64,000 nt of DNA from GCA-2737665 sp044344795 (GCA_044344795.1 JBIJCF010000001.1:109849-173848); one strand, 5' to 3'. Positions 50,789 to 62,950 are shown, counted from the first letter of the stretch. Numbers and translations are program-made. The notes: a model not told the origin generated them from the letters alone.

Positions 50789-51820
50789 TTATGATTTACG
50801 ATTCGGTTTTCTGAATGAATAAATTCGTTCGATAATATCAACCACCTTCATGCCTTCCAACGCGTTGGTTGTAATGGTTGTCTTTCCGGTCAACGTATCA
50901 ATTACGTTTTGAATGAGTTGATTGTGATTGTTTGCGGATCCTTTATAAGCACCATAATCATTGGCAGGAGCTGTAGCTTCTAGTTCAGGCATCGTGTAAT
51001 CATTGATATGACAATATTCCACCTGATCCATATATTGCCCGCCTACTTTCACACTTCCCTTACTACCCACTACCGTAATACTGCTTTCCAGATTTTTATC
51101 CCATACGGCTGTTGAATAATTAATACTTCCCATACCTCCGCCTACAAAACGGAAATTCACGAAACCGGAATCTTCAAATTCGGTCAATTGTTCGTGATTA
51201 AAATCCGCGAACTTGGCTTGTATATCCGTGATATCACCGAACAACCAATACAACAAATCAATCCAATGTGAGAACTGAGTAAACAAGGTTCCTCCGTCAA
51301 GTTCCTGAGTTCCTTTCCAACTTCCTTTCTTATAGTAACGTTGATCACGATTCCAATAGCAGTTCAACTGCACCATGTATAAGTCACCAATAATCTTTTC
51401 TTCTATTACCTTCTTCAACCAAACTGCCGGCGGCGAATACCGATTTTGCATTACACAAAACACTTGCTTGTTATTTTGTAACGCTGCATAAATAATCTCC
51501 TCACAATCTTTGCGTTGCAGTGCCATTGGCTTTTCAACCACAGCGTGTTTACCTGCTCGTAATGCCGCTAAAGCGTGTTCGGCATGAAGTCCGTTTGGAG
51601 TACATACATTAACGACTTCTACCTCGGGATGTAAAGTCAATAATTCATGCAGTGAACTGTAGTAAGGTTCAGTAACAGCGTCATTGCCGGTTTCTGTTTT
51701 ACCAAGTACATCGCATACTGCTATTAACTCAGCATTCGGATTGCGACGCACCATCTCTGCATGACGCTTTCCGATATGACCTTGTCCAACAACCGCGAAT
51801 TTTATTTTTTGTCCTGACAT
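50789..51820 (-). CDS. wbpB: Gfo/Idh/MocA-family oxidoreductase, WbpB/WlbA-like
   Basis: This 343-residue NAD-dependent enzyme has AVVGQGHIGKRHAEMVRRNP at the N-terminus and VNVCTPNGLHAEHALAALRAG, then the catalytic-lysine motif VEKPMAL. WNRDQRYYKKGSWKGTQELDGG and QFSHWIDLLYWLFGD match the WbpB/WlbA group, which oxidises C3 of UDP-GlcNAcA before transamination. Adjacent WbpD-like and WbpE-like genes complete that pathway, supporting the assignment. The gene lies 3 bp upstream of tviB and 5 bp downstream of the acetyltransferase. Confidence 0.85.
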   Translation of the reverse strand: MSGQKIKFAVVGQGHIGKRHAEMVRRNPNAELIAVCDVLGKTETGNDAVTEPYYSSLHELLTLHPEVEVVNVCTPNGLHAEHALAALRAGKHAVVEKPMALQRKDCEEIIYAALQNNKQVFCVMQNRYSPPAVWLKKVIEEKIIGDLYMVQLNCYWNRDQRYYKKGSWKGTQELDGGTLFTQFSHWIDLLYWLFGDITDIQAKFADFNHEQLTEFEDSGFVNFRFVGGGMGSINYSTAVWDKNLESSITVVGSKGSVKVGGQYMDQVEYCHINDYTMPELEATAPANDYGAYKGSANNHNQLIQNVIDTLTGKTTITTNALEGMKVVDIIERIYSFRKPNRKS

Positions 51821-51825
51821 GAGAT

Positions 51826-52398
51826 TTATATTTTATGGACAACTCCATTGCTAAGCTGATAGCGCTCGTTGGATTCCGGACAAACCGCAGATCCGGTTTG
51901 ATCGAAATTCAAACGATGCCCGTATTCACTCATCCAGCCAACTTGCTTCGCAGGATTACCAATTACCAACGCATAAGCCGGAACATTCTTTGTTACAACA
52001 GCTCCTGCGCCTATAAACGCAAAAGGCCCTATATCGTGGCCGCAAACAATTGTCGCATTTGCACCAACAGAAGCTCCCTTGCCTACATTAGTTTTAGCAT
52101 ATTGATCCCGTCGATTAACTGCGCTTCGCGGATTAGTAACGTTTGTAAAAACACAACTCGGCCCAAGAAATACATCGTCATCACAAGTCACGCCGGTATA
52201 CAACGAAACGTTGTTTTGAATCTTTACATTATTTCCTAGAATTACCTCGGGTGATATCACAACGTTCTGACCGATGTTGCAGCGCTCACCAATTCGGCAG
52301 TTAGGCATGATATGAGAAAAGTGCCAGATTTTTGTACCGGCTCCAATCGTACAACCTCCATCAATAACGGCTGTGGGATGCGCAAAAAAATCACTCAT
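51826..52398 (-). CDS. wbpD: Left-handed beta-helix N-acetyltransferase, WbpD/WlbB-like
   Basis: This 190-residue enzyme consists of hexapeptide repeats (IGAGTKIWHFSHIMPNCRIG, ISPEVILGNNVKIQNNVSLYTGV in order, GADIGPFAF-like turns) forming a left-handed helix that trimerises. HFSHIM and FTNVTNPRSAVNRRDQY match WbpD/WlbB, which acetylates the 3-amino group of UDP-GlcNAc3NA with acetyl-CoA. Together with the WbpB-like and WbpE-like proteins it should produce UDP-2,3-diacetamido-2,3-dideoxy-glucuronate. Confidence 0.87.
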   Translation of the reverse strand: MSDFFAHPTAVIDGGCTIGAGTKIWHFSHIMPNCRIGERCNIGQNVVISPEVILGNNVKIQNNVSLYTGVTCDDDVFLGPSCVFTNVTNPRSAVNRRDQYAKTNVGKGASVGANATIVCGHDIGPFAFIGAGAVVTKNVPAYALVIGNPAKQVGWMSEYGHRLNFDQTGSAVCPESNERYQLSNGVVHKI

Positions 52399-52400
52399 GC

Positions 52401-53384
52401 TTATTTCTTTTCAAATTCCCGATGCTCCTTCTTATACAATTCCTCTGTAGGTAAGCTCTTGAAATACGCGTAGGTGCGCTTCAAGCCTTCGGCGCGATCA
52501 ACTTTCGGCTCCCAACCTAAAATTTCTCTAGCGAGCGTAATATCCGGTTGACGCTGCTTCGGGTCGTCTTGTGGCAATGGATGATAAACCACCTTCTGAT
52601 TCGTTCCCGTTAACTTGATGATTTCCTCAGCAAAATCTTTTATTGTGATTTCTTGCGGATTCCCAACGTTTACAGGACCAACATGATTACTCATCAATAA
52701 ACGATAAATCCCTTCCACCAAATCATCTACGTAGCAGAATGAACGAGTCTGAGAACCATCACCAAATATCGTCAGATTCTCCCCACGCAAAGCTTGCCCG
52801 ATAAATGCAGGCAACACACGACCGTCATTCAGACGCATTCGAGGCCCGTAAGTATTGAATATTCTAACGATACGCGTCTCAAGCCCATGATACGTATGAT
52901 AAGCCATAGTTATCGCTTCCATGAAACGCTTTGCTTCATCATAAACACCGCGCGGGCCAATTGGATTTACATTCCCCCAATACTCTTCTGTTTGTGGATG
53001 TACCGTTGGATCACCATAAACTTCGGAAGTTGATGCGACTAAAATTCGTGCATTCTTCACACGCGCAAGCCCAAGCAAGTTGTGTGTTCCAAGAGAACTC
53101 ACTTTCAATGTTTGGATTGGAATTTTTAAATAATCGATCGGACTTGCAGGAGATGCGAAATGAAGTATATAATCCAACTCTCCGGGAACAAAAACAAACT
53201 TAGAAACGTCATGATGATAAAACTCGAAATTCTTATTCGAGAATAAATGTTCCAAATTCTTCAAATCTCCGGTAATCAGATTGTCCATTCCAATTACATA
53301 GCAACCTTCCGCTATAAAACGATCACACAAATGTGAACCTAAAAAACCTGCTGCACCGGTAACTAAAACACGTTTCTGTCTCAT
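52401..53384 (-). CDS. uxs: UDP-glucuronate decarboxylase (UDP-xylose synthase)
   Basis: This 327-residue SDR converts UDP-glucuronate to UDP-xylose with tightly bound NAD+. LVTGAAGFLGSHLCDRF is the NAD-binding motif; LHFASPASPIDYL, the catalytic TSEVYGDPTVHPQ and GVYDEAKRFMEAI (Tyr and Lys), and RIFNTYGPRMRLNDGRVLP are diagnostic of UXS. Its substrate is made by the Ugd encoded immediately upstream, which it overlaps by 4 bp. UDP-xylose in a bacterium suggests a xylose-containing surface glycan. Confidence 0.93.
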   Translation of the reverse strand: MRQKRVLVTGAAGFLGSHLCDRFIAEGCYVIGMDNLITGDLKNLEHLFSNKNFEFYHHDVSKFVFVPGELDYILHFASPASPIDYLKIPIQTLKVSSLGTHNLLGLARVKNARILVASTSEVYGDPTVHPQTEEYWGNVNPIGPRGVYDEAKRFMEAITMAYHTYHGLETRIVRIFNTYGPRMRLNDGRVLPAFIGQALRGENLTIFGDGSQTRSFCYVDDLVEGIYRLLMSNHVGPVNVGNPQEITIKDFAEEIIKLTGTNQKVVYHPLPQDDPKQRQPDITLAREILGWEPKVDRAEGLKRTYAYFKSLPTEELYKKEHREFEKK

Positions 53385-54703
53385 ACCGTTTCAGGATTTA
53401 CGGTTGCACGACCAATGCTCGAATAATGGAATCCATGTTCACTCATTTGATCGAGTGAGTATAAATTTCGACCATCAAAAATGGATTTATTTTTCATCAA
53501 CGTTTTCATTCTGTCGAAATCAGGCGTGCGGAACAAACTCCATTCCGTACAAATAATCAATGCATCAGCATCTTTCAGAATACTGTATTCATCAATTCCG
53601 TATTCAATTTTTCCACCTAACAGCTTCGACACATTATCCATTGCTTCCGGATCGTAAGCTGAAACTGATGCGCCTTGTTGCAACAATTCATCAATGATAT
53701 ACAATGCAGGAGCTTCGCGAATATCATCCGTATCCGGCTTGAAAGCTAAGCCCCAAATTGCAATCTTTTTACCTTTCAAATCACCCTTAAAATATGCGTT
53801 AACTTTTGGAATGATAATCGTTTTCTGACGCTCGTTAATTTCCATCACGGCATCAAGAATTTTCATTTCCTGATTAACTTCTGATGCTGACCTTGCCAAT
53901 GCTTGAACGTCTTTAGGAAAACAACTTCCACCGTAACCAATGCCGGGAAATAAAAATCGCTTGCCGATACGGTCATCAGAACCAATACCGATGCGAACCT
54001 TATCCACATCAGCTCCAACTTTCTCACACAAATTTGCAATCTCATTCATGAATGTAATCTTCGTTGCAAGAAATGCGTTGGCAGCATACTTGGTCAACTC
54101 GGCAGACTTTTCATCCATGAAGATGATCGGATTTCCCTGACGAACAAAAGGCTTATACAGCTCGTCCATCAACTTTTTCGCACGATCTGAACTTGCACCG
54201 ATAACAACACGATCCGGTTTCATAAAATCATCTACAGCAAATCCTTCACGTAAAAACTCAGGATTCGAAACAACATCAAATTCAACTTGCGCATTCTTAG
54301 CAACTGCTGCGTGTACTTTATCGGCAGTGCCCACAGGTACCGTTGACTTATCAATGATCACCTTGTAATCCTTTATGATCTTACCCAGATTTTCTGCTAC
54401 GCCCAAAACGTAAGATAAATCTGCAGAACCATCTTCGCCGGGAGGTGTAGGCAAAGCCAAAAAAATCAATTTAGCTCCGGCAACAGCTTCCTCCAGGTTA
54501 ATAGTGAACTTAAGTCGGCCTTGTTTAATATTTCGCTCAAACAATGCATCAAGATGCGGTTCGTAAATTGGAATGATACCGTTTTTCATCTTTTCAACCT
54601 TGGTGGCGTCAATATCTACACAGATTACATGATTACCTGTTTCCGCTAAACAAGTTCCGGTAACTAAACCAACATAGCCGGTTCCAACAACAGCGATATT
54701 CAT
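53381..54703 (-). CDS. ugd: UDP-glucose 6-dehydrogenase
   Basis: This 440-residue enzyme oxidises UDP-glucose to UDP-glucuronate. AVVGTGYVGLVTGTCLAETG is the NAD site; STVPVGTADKV, SNPEFLREGFAVDDFMKPDR and FLATKITFMNEIANLCE carry substrate and catalytic residues, and FPGIGYGGSCFPKD holds the catalytic Cys. FKPDTDDIREAPA completes the signature. It feeds the UXS gene, with which it overlaps by 4 bp. It is one of two different sugar dehydrogenases in this operon. Confidence 0.95.
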   Translation of the reverse strand: MNIAVVGTGYVGLVTGTCLAETGNHVICVDIDATKVEKMKNGIIPIYEPHLDALFERNIKQGRLKFTINLEEAVAGAKLIFLALPTPPGEDGSADLSYVLGVAENLGKIIKDYKVIIDKSTVPVGTADKVHAAVAKNAQVEFDVVSNPEFLREGFAVDDFMKPDRVVIGASSDRAKKLMDELYKPFVRQGNPIIFMDEKSAELTKYAANAFLATKITFMNEIANLCEKVGADVDKVRIGIGSDDRIGKRFLFPGIGYGGSCFPKDVQALARSASEVNQEMKILDAVMEINERQKTIIIPKVNAYFKGDLKGKKIAIWGLAFKPDTDDIREAPALYIIDELLQQGASVSAYDPEAMDNVSKLLGGKIEYGIDEYSILKDADALIICTEWSLFRTPDFDRMKTLMKNKSIFDGRNLYSLDQMSEHGFHYSSIGRATVNPETV

Positions 54704-54708
54704 AATGA

Positions 54709-55851
54709 CTATTGATTTACGTATTCTAAAACTGATTGCGTAATAAACTCAAGCGTGTTCTCCTCCAACTCCGAATGCATCGGCAAAGAGATCACTGATG
54801 CGCACAATTGCTCTGTAACAGGAAACATGCCTTCCGTGTAACGCGGATCGAGGTATGCCTTTTGCAAATGCAGCGGCACAGGATAGTAAATCATGGACGG
54901 TATTCCTTTACTCGCCAAATGATCACGCAATCCCTGACGATCAACACCGTTAAGTTGAAGCGTATATTGATGAAACACATGATCGGAATGCTTAACACGT
55001 TGAGGGGTTCTCAACTTGGAACTGCCTGCAAATGCTTTGTCATAATATGAAGCGGCGCTATTTCGTGCAGCTGCGTATCCATCTAGATGTCTCAACTTGA
55101 TTCTTAATACTGCAGCCTGCATGCTATCTAAGCGAGAATTCACACCGATACTATCATGATAATATTGAACACTCTGTCCATGATTAGCAATCATCTGCAT
55201 TTTTGCAGCCAGATCATCGCTATTCGTGTACATCGCTCCTCCATCTCCATAACAACCTAAATTCTTAGACGGAAAAAATGATGTGCATCCGATATCTCCC
55301 ATAGTTCCTGCTTTTGCAACCGTTCCATTACTAAACGTGTAGTTGGATCCGATTGCTTGCGCGGTATCCTCAATCACAAACAAACCGTGCTTCTTCGCAA
55401 CTGCAAGAATACGTTCCATATCGGCACATTGGCCAAACAAGTGAACAGGGACAATTGCCTTTGTCTTAGGACCAATTGCTTTCTGCAACTCTTCGACATT
55501 AATGTCGAATGTTTCCGGATAAACATCCACCAATACCGGAGTCAAACCTAATAAAGCAATAACTTCTGCTGTTGCCACGTACGTAAAATCTGCTGTAATA
55601 ACTTCATCCCCCGGCTTCAGTCCTAAAGCCATCATTGCAATTTGCAAGGCATCAGTTCCATTTGCACATGGAATTACATGTTTCACACCAAGATAAGCTT
55701 CCAACTCTGATTTGAAAGCTTTCACTTCAGGTCCGTTGATGTATGCCGCGGATCGAATAACGCCAAGAACGGCAGCATCAATTTCAGCCTGAATTTTCTC
55801 GTATTGGGTTACGAGATCAACCATTTGAATTTTTTTCTCTACAACAGCCAT
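54709..55851 (-). CDS. wbpE: DegT/DnrJ/EryC1-family aminotransferase, WbpE/WlbC-like
   Basis: This 380-residue PLP enzyme has MVDLVTQYEKIQAEIDAA at the N-terminus, CANGTDALQIAMMALGLKPGD, the VIEDTAQAIGS PLP-aspartate block and SFFPSKNLGCYGDGGA with the PLP-binding Lys. These motifs match WbpE/WlbC, which transaminates the 3-keto group of UDP-3-keto-GlcNAcA using glutamate. It is the first gene of the operon and has a TATCTTCG box about 22 nt upstream. Confidence 0.9.
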   Translation of the reverse strand: MAVVEKKIQMVDLVTQYEKIQAEIDAAVLGVIRSAAYINGPEVKAFKSELEAYLGVKHVIPCANGTDALQIAMMALGLKPGDEVITADFTYVATAEVIALLGLTPVLVDVYPETFDINVEELQKAIGPKTKAIVPVHLFGQCADMERILAVAKKHGLFVIEDTAQAIGSNYTFSNGTVAKAGTMGDIGCTSFFPSKNLGCYGDGGAMYTNSDDLAAKMQMIANHGQSVQYYHDSIGVNSRLDSMQAAVLRIKLRHLDGYAAARNSAASYYDKAFAGSSKLRTPQRVKHSDHVFHQYTLQLNGVDRQGLRDHLASKGIPSMIYYPVPLHLQKAYLDPRYTEGMFPVTEQLCASVISLPMHSELEENTLEFITQSVLEYVNQ

Positions 55852-55873
55852 TTCAATTACTGTTAAAAACAGG

Positions 55874-55881
55874 CGAAGATA
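55874..55881 (-). promoter_or_regulatory. -7 promoter box TATCTTCG of the nucleotide-sugar operon
   Basis: TAnnTTCG variant on the minus strand, 22 nt upstream of the ATG at 55851. The identical octamer precedes the DPM1-like gene at 29393-29400. Confidence 0.45.
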
Positions 55882-55935
55882 CGGAAATTAAACCCGTTGA
55901 AGGCTAAGAATTCCGCCACAAAAGACCTTTTTAAT

Positions 55936-55943
55936 TAACTTTG
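55936..55943 (+). promoter_or_regulatory. -7 promoter box TAACTTTG
   Basis: Perfect TAnnTTTG match ending 4 nt before the ATG at 55948, predicting a leaderless or near-leaderless transcript. Confidence 0.5.
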
Positions 55944-55947
55944 ACCT

Positions 55948-56709
55948 ATGCTGAAATGGCTTACTGTGCTTGTTGTGTTTCTGTTGTCATTCCACATTGC
56001 GAATGGACAAAGTGCTACCCGTCGTGATTCCGTTACCCAATGCTTCATGTTTGCGGGTGATTATGCCTTATATATTCCCGGCGGCGACCTCGCTGATCGC
56101 ATGGGCCTGCATTCAGGAGCCGGATTGTCCATTCATTATAAATCCCGCAATGCCTGGCTATTTAGCGCAAACTGGAAATATTTGTTCGGGGATCAACTTC
56201 GTGAACGAGGTGTACTCGACAGCATTTCAACTTCGAACGGATTTGTAATCGACAAAGAAGGGAAAATGGCTGATATCAGAATGTTCCCGCGCGGATTTAA
56301 CTTGTATTTCAGTGTCGGCAAAATCTTCACCACAATCTTGAGTCCTAATCCAAACTCTGGACCATTTGTCAGTGCAGGTGCCGGGTACATGCAACACAAA
56401 ATTCGTATTTACGATAATGGCGGACGAACACCGCAATTACAAGGCGATTACTTGAAAGGATATGACCGTTTAACTTCCGGTTTAATGGTCAACCAATTTG
56501 TGGGATATTGGTTCATGAGTAAATCCAGGTTCACAAATTTCTACGCGGGGTTCGAATTCAATCAGGCATTCACCAATAGCCGTCGTTCTTGGAACTATGA
56601 TCTAATGAAAGCCGACACATCAAATCGTGTCGAGCTTCAGTATGGATTTCGTGTAGGTTGGAATATTTTGCTGAATCGGTCCGGGAACCAACAGTACTAC
56701 ATGTACTAA
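55948..56709 (+). CDS. Predicted outer-membrane beta-barrel protein upstream of waaA
   Basis: This 253-residue exported protein has a signal peptide ending HIANGQ. The mature part shows alternating strands: LSIHYKSRNAWLFSANWKYLF, GFNLYFSVGKIFTTIL, FVSAGAGYMQHKIRIYD and VELQYGFRVGWNILL. It resembles an eight-stranded barrel, but I recognise no named family. It is separated from waaA by 1 bp, so the two are very probably co-transcribed, which hints at a role connected to lipopolysaccharide. Confidence 0.65.
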   Translation: MLKWLTVLVVFLLSFHIANGQSATRRDSVTQCFMFAGDYALYIPGGDLADRMGLHSGAGLSIHYKSRNAWLFSANWKYLFGDQLRERGVLDSISTSNGFVIDKEGKMADIRMFPRGFNLYFSVGKIFTTILSPNPNSGPFVSAGAGYMQHKIRIYDNGGRTPQLQGDYLKGYDRLTSGLMVNQFVGYWFMSKSRFTNFYAGFEFNQAFTNSRRSWNYDLMKADTSNRVELQYGFRVGWNILLNRSGNQQYYMY

Positions 56710-56710
56710 T

Positions 56711-57973
56711 ATGCTCTTGCTCTACAACTTTGCGATACATACTTACGGATTAATTATTCGTATTGCTGCATTATTCAACTCTAAAGCTGCATTGTGGATC
56801 AAAGGAAGACAAGGTTGGGAGACGCGTGTGTCTGATTTCAGAAAAACAAATTCAGGCAAGCTGGCTTGGATACATTGTGCATCATTGGGCGAATTCGAGC
56901 AAGGACGCCCTGTAATTGAATATATACGACAAAGGTATCCGGACATTAAAATTCTTCTGACATTTTTTTCGCCATCAGGTTACGAAGCCAGAAAAAAATA
57001 CGAAGGAGCAGATGGCGTTTTTTATTTACCGCTGGACACTCCCGGAAATGCTCGTAAATGGCTGAAAATAGTACAACCTTCAATTGCCGTTTTTGTTAAA
57101 TACGAATTTTGGCTAAATCATCTTAAATCACTTCGAAGGAGCGATATTCCGCACATTCTAATTGCCGCAAACTTTAGGAAAAACCAAGTTTTCTTCAAAT
57201 CGTATGGGGCAATCTTTAGACAAGGGCTTCGCGGTTATCATAACATCTTCACACAAAATCAGAAATCTACAACATTACTGAAACAAATTGACATCGATTC
57301 GCAAATTGCAGGAGACACCCGATTTGATCGCGTACTGAAGATACTCGACGAGCAACATCCACTTCCAATTATTGAAAAATTCTTAGGATCAAATTCTTGC
57401 ATTGTAGCGGGAAGCACATGGCATCAGGACGAAATCGTAGTTTTCCCAGCCTTACGTAACACACGTCCGGGAAGCATGAAGCTAATTATTGCTCCACATG
57501 ATATCAACAGTGATCGAATCCGCTCGGTAGAACAAAATCTAGTTAATGCGGGATGGAATATTGATGAAATAGGTAAAATTTCTCAGAATCAATCTATTGA
57601 TATATCAACTAAAAATGTATTGATCGTTGACAATATTGGAATGCTAAACAAATTGTATCGCTATGCCGAAATTTGTTTCATTGGTGGCGGTTTTGCGAAA
57701 AATTTACACAACACATTAGAGGCAGCCGTTTATTATAAACCGTTAATTTTCGGTCCTAAATATGAAAAATTTGAAGAGGCTAAAGAACTTTTGAATGTTG
57801 GCGGAGCGATGACCGTTTCCAACCAACAACAAATAGAAATAGTACTTCGTAAACTACTAACAGATCAGAATTTAAGAGCTAAAACAGGATCTCTTGCCGG
57901 ACAATATGTAGCCGCAAATAAAGGTGCTGTCGATAAAATCGTAAGTGCAATTGACCGATTGCTTAGTCGTTAA
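56711..57973 (+). CDS. waaA: 3-deoxy-D-manno-octulosonic acid transferase WaaA (KdtA)
   Basis: WaaA transfers Kdo from CMP-Kdo to lipid A precursor at the inner membrane. The 420-residue GT30 enzyme has an N-terminal membrane segment, WIHCASLGEFEQGRP near residue 50 with the catalytic Glu, TFFSPSGYE, the VKYEFWLNHL block, VAGSTWHQDE near 235 and FIGGGFAKNLHNTLEAAVY near 325. Whether it adds one or two Kdo units cannot be read from sequence. The 3' end overlaps the convergent porin gene by 11 bp. Confidence 0.93.
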   Translation: MLLLYNFAIHTYGLIIRIAALFNSKAALWIKGRQGWETRVSDFRKTNSGKLAWIHCASLGEFEQGRPVIEYIRQRYPDIKILLTFFSPSGYEARKKYEGADGVFYLPLDTPGNARKWLKIVQPSIAVFVKYEFWLNHLKSLRRSDIPHILIAANFRKNQVFFKSYGAIFRQGLRGYHNIFTQNQKSTTLLKQIDIDSQIAGDTRFDRVLKILDEQHPLPIIEKFLGSNSCIVAGSTWHQDEIVVFPALRNTRPGSMKLIIAPHDINSDRIRSVEQNLVNAGWNIDEIGKISQNQSIDISTKNVLIVDNIGMLNKLYRYAEICFIGGGFAKNLHNTLEAAVYYKPLIFGPKYEKFEEAKELLNVGGAMTVSNQQQIEIVLRKLLTDQNLRAKTGSLAGQYVAANKGAVDKIVSAIDRLLSR

Positions 57974-59840
57974 AAATCCAGGATAATCCTAATTTAAGCG
58001 CGAGATCATTTCCCGGATAATGTGGGATCATATAATACGTTCTGCCCATTAATCCGGCGTTTACATGTTCCGCTCTTATGTATGCTCTCACCGACTTTAT
58101 TTGAATCGCAACGAACGGATCAAAGTACATGTAACTCTTCAGCTTTATCGCATCTTGCACATAGAATACACTTAAATTGGTATGATAGCCATCCGCATAA
58201 TAACTACCAATATAAGTCAAGTCGCATCCCACTTGAAAAGTTATCGCAGCTTTAAACAATTGCCATTCCCCAATAAACGTTTGTCGTGCAATTACGGGTG
58301 GCAAGCGAATTGGATCTACCGCTGACACTAAATTGTATCTCAACGACCCGTACCATTTGAAATGAGCTAATTGAAACTGCTGTCTTAATGAAAGAGTTAA
58401 CACATTAAAAGTTCCGTTTTGTTGCTGCGGAAGCAAAGTACTATCGTAGAAAATGTAATTAGAATACGAATTGTATTCAGCACCCAACCCGATGCGCACA
58501 TTGTCATTAAAACGAAATCTGGTCTGAAGTTCAAATTGTGTATGAAACTCATCTGACAAATCATTCACCCATTTGAAATGATTCCCGGAATAAACTAATG
58601 CCGTTTGCTCCGGCCGATATCTTCCGGAAAGCGCGCTCACAAATAAAGCGACCCTATTCGACTCTAAAAAACCAACTCGAGCCGACACTTGATAATTATT
58701 TTCATTAAGACCGCTGAAATAGTACCGACATTTAACATGATACGATGTCAACCAAGATGATGTATCACGACCGAAGATTTCCAATTTACCGGGAATATTA
58801 AAGCCCGTGATCTTAATCGTATCGTTATGGTAGTCAATAGCCTCATGGCCTGCAGCGATTCGCATAAAAAATACTTTAGTCAAACTTCTAAAGTTGCGTT
58901 GAAGAAATACATCGTTGGAAATAATATTCAGTCGCGTCGAATCCCTTGTCTCTAATGAGTCGCTGTAAATTGTCTCAAAATATCCATCAACGGGAAAGAA
59001 GTCATTGTATACTCTTTTCGTCCCTCGCACAGTAACCTGATGACCTAACGAAATTTTTGGAACAATTACTTTTCGTGGATCTGTGGTATCTGCGATCGGG
59101 AACTTATCTGGTCCTAAAGACCAATAATTAGTGAGTTGCAATTTGCCTGATATCAACCTTCCCTGAGCATTAGCCAGGTTTACCCCAACAAGCTTCCTGT
59201 CCAACTGTGTTGCAAACTCAAATAATGAGTCATTTACTATCCCTCCATTTTCCTGCCACGTACTTGTAGTCCAATCGCCATGTAGATGCATTGCATACCT
59301 ACGATGTTTACCTCTAAACCAGCTATTTAAAAACAACGATGTTGTATTGGTTTGTTGATTTCTATAAAAACCTTCTGAACGAATTCGCCTGAAACCGAAG
59401 GCCGTACCTAAATTATTGCCAAAATTTCTCGCATGCAGTACATCTACAAACTGCTCTTTTCGCATACCGGCTCCGTATTGTACAACAGTTATTGGTTTTA
59501 GTGAATAATAAAATGGAGGACAGTGTGCCCCAAAATGGAAATTACCATTGAACGAGCGACGATCTCTAAATCCAGATTCAAATGAATAACAAACATCAAG
59601 CGATTTGCGAGGTCCGCCAAGATTTCCTGTAGAAATATCACGCGGATGAATTACATGAAAGGAATCAAGAGAATAATTAATGATTCGGGTAAGGTGTTTG
59701 TCCGAAGGGGAAAATTCGAATTCAGAGAAAGTGCGTACACAGTTTGAATCCGATTCAATCCGGCTGGTTTGTGCAGATAGCTGCGACAGCGGGAATAAGC
59801 CGGCAAAAAGCAGAAATACAATAATTCTGACGTGGCTCAT
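57963..59840 (-). CDS. Bacteroidota putative porin (PF14121-like)
   Basis: This 625-residue outer-membrane protein has a signal peptide ending SQLSAQ. Segments VCYSFESGFRDRRSFNGNFHFGAH and QYGAGMRKEQFVDVLHARNFG, each shorter than the limit when split, resemble the start of the 'putative porin' family of Bacteroidota. Many later strands are amphipathic (FKWYGSLRYNLVSA, AAITFQVGCDLTYIGSYY), and the chain ends in LGLSWIF, typical for a large barrel. The solute is unknown. It reads toward waaA and overlaps it by 11 bp. Confidence 0.8.
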   Translation of the reverse strand: MSHVRIIVFLLFAGLFPLSQLSAQTSRIESDSNCVRTFSEFEFSPSDKHLTRIINYSLDSFHVIHPRDISTGNLGGPRKSLDVCYSFESGFRDRRSFNGNFHFGAHCPPFYYSLKPITVVQYGAGMRKEQFVDVLHARNFGNNLGTAFGFRRIRSEGFYRNQQTNTTSLFLNSWFRGKHRRYAMHLHGDWTTSTWQENGGIVNDSLFEFATQLDRKLVGVNLANAQGRLISGKLQLTNYWSLGPDKFPIADTTDPRKVIVPKISLGHQVTVRGTKRVYNDFFPVDGYFETIYSDSLETRDSTRLNIISNDVFLQRNFRSLTKVFFMRIAAGHEAIDYHNDTIKITGFNIPGKLEIFGRDTSSWLTSYHVKCRYYFSGLNENNYQVSARVGFLESNRVALFVSALSGRYRPEQTALVYSGNHFKWVNDLSDEFHTQFELQTRFRFNDNVRIGLGAEYNSYSNYIFYDSTLLPQQQNGTFNVLTLSLRQQFQLAHFKWYGSLRYNLVSAVDPIRLPPVIARQTFIGEWQLFKAAITFQVGCDLTYIGSYYADGYHTNLSVFYVQDAIKLKSYMYFDPFVAIQIKSVRAYIRAEHVNAGLMGRTYYMIPHYPGNDLALKLGLSWIFND

Positions 59841-59874
59841 GTGATAAAGGTATCACAGTAAATAGGGTAAAAAA

Positions 59875-59904
59875 ATGAAACCCCGACAAAAGTCGAGGTT
59901 TCAT
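59875..59904 (-). terminator. Terminator of the rRNA operon
   Basis: Just after the 5S gene on the minus strand, ATGAAACCTCGAC/GTCGGGGTTTCAT forms a 13-bp stem with one mismatch and a 4-nt loop, followed by a run of seven Ts. This is a strong intrinsic terminator. Confidence 0.93.
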
Positions 59905-59910
59905 TTAAAA

Positions 59911-60020
59911 TTGGCGGCGACATACTCTCCCACCTTGTAGGGCAGTACCATCTGCGCTGACGGGCTTAACTTCTCTGTTCGATATGGGAAGAGGTGATCC
60001 CCGTCGCTATAGCCACCATA
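59911..60020 (-). rRNA. rrf: 5S ribosomal RNA
   Basis: On the minus strand the sequence from about 60020 reads TATGGTGGCTATAGCGACGG, with CCCATATCGAACAGAGAAG in loop B/C and TGGGAGAGTATGTCGCC near the 3' end, all 5S hallmarks. The length of about 110 nt is normal. Ends are approximate. Confidence 0.93.
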
Positions 60021-60079
60021 AAGCATTAAATACTTTAAAAAACATATTGGAATAAAAACACAACAGAAGGACTCATCAA

Positions 60080-62950
<2,871 letters not shown>

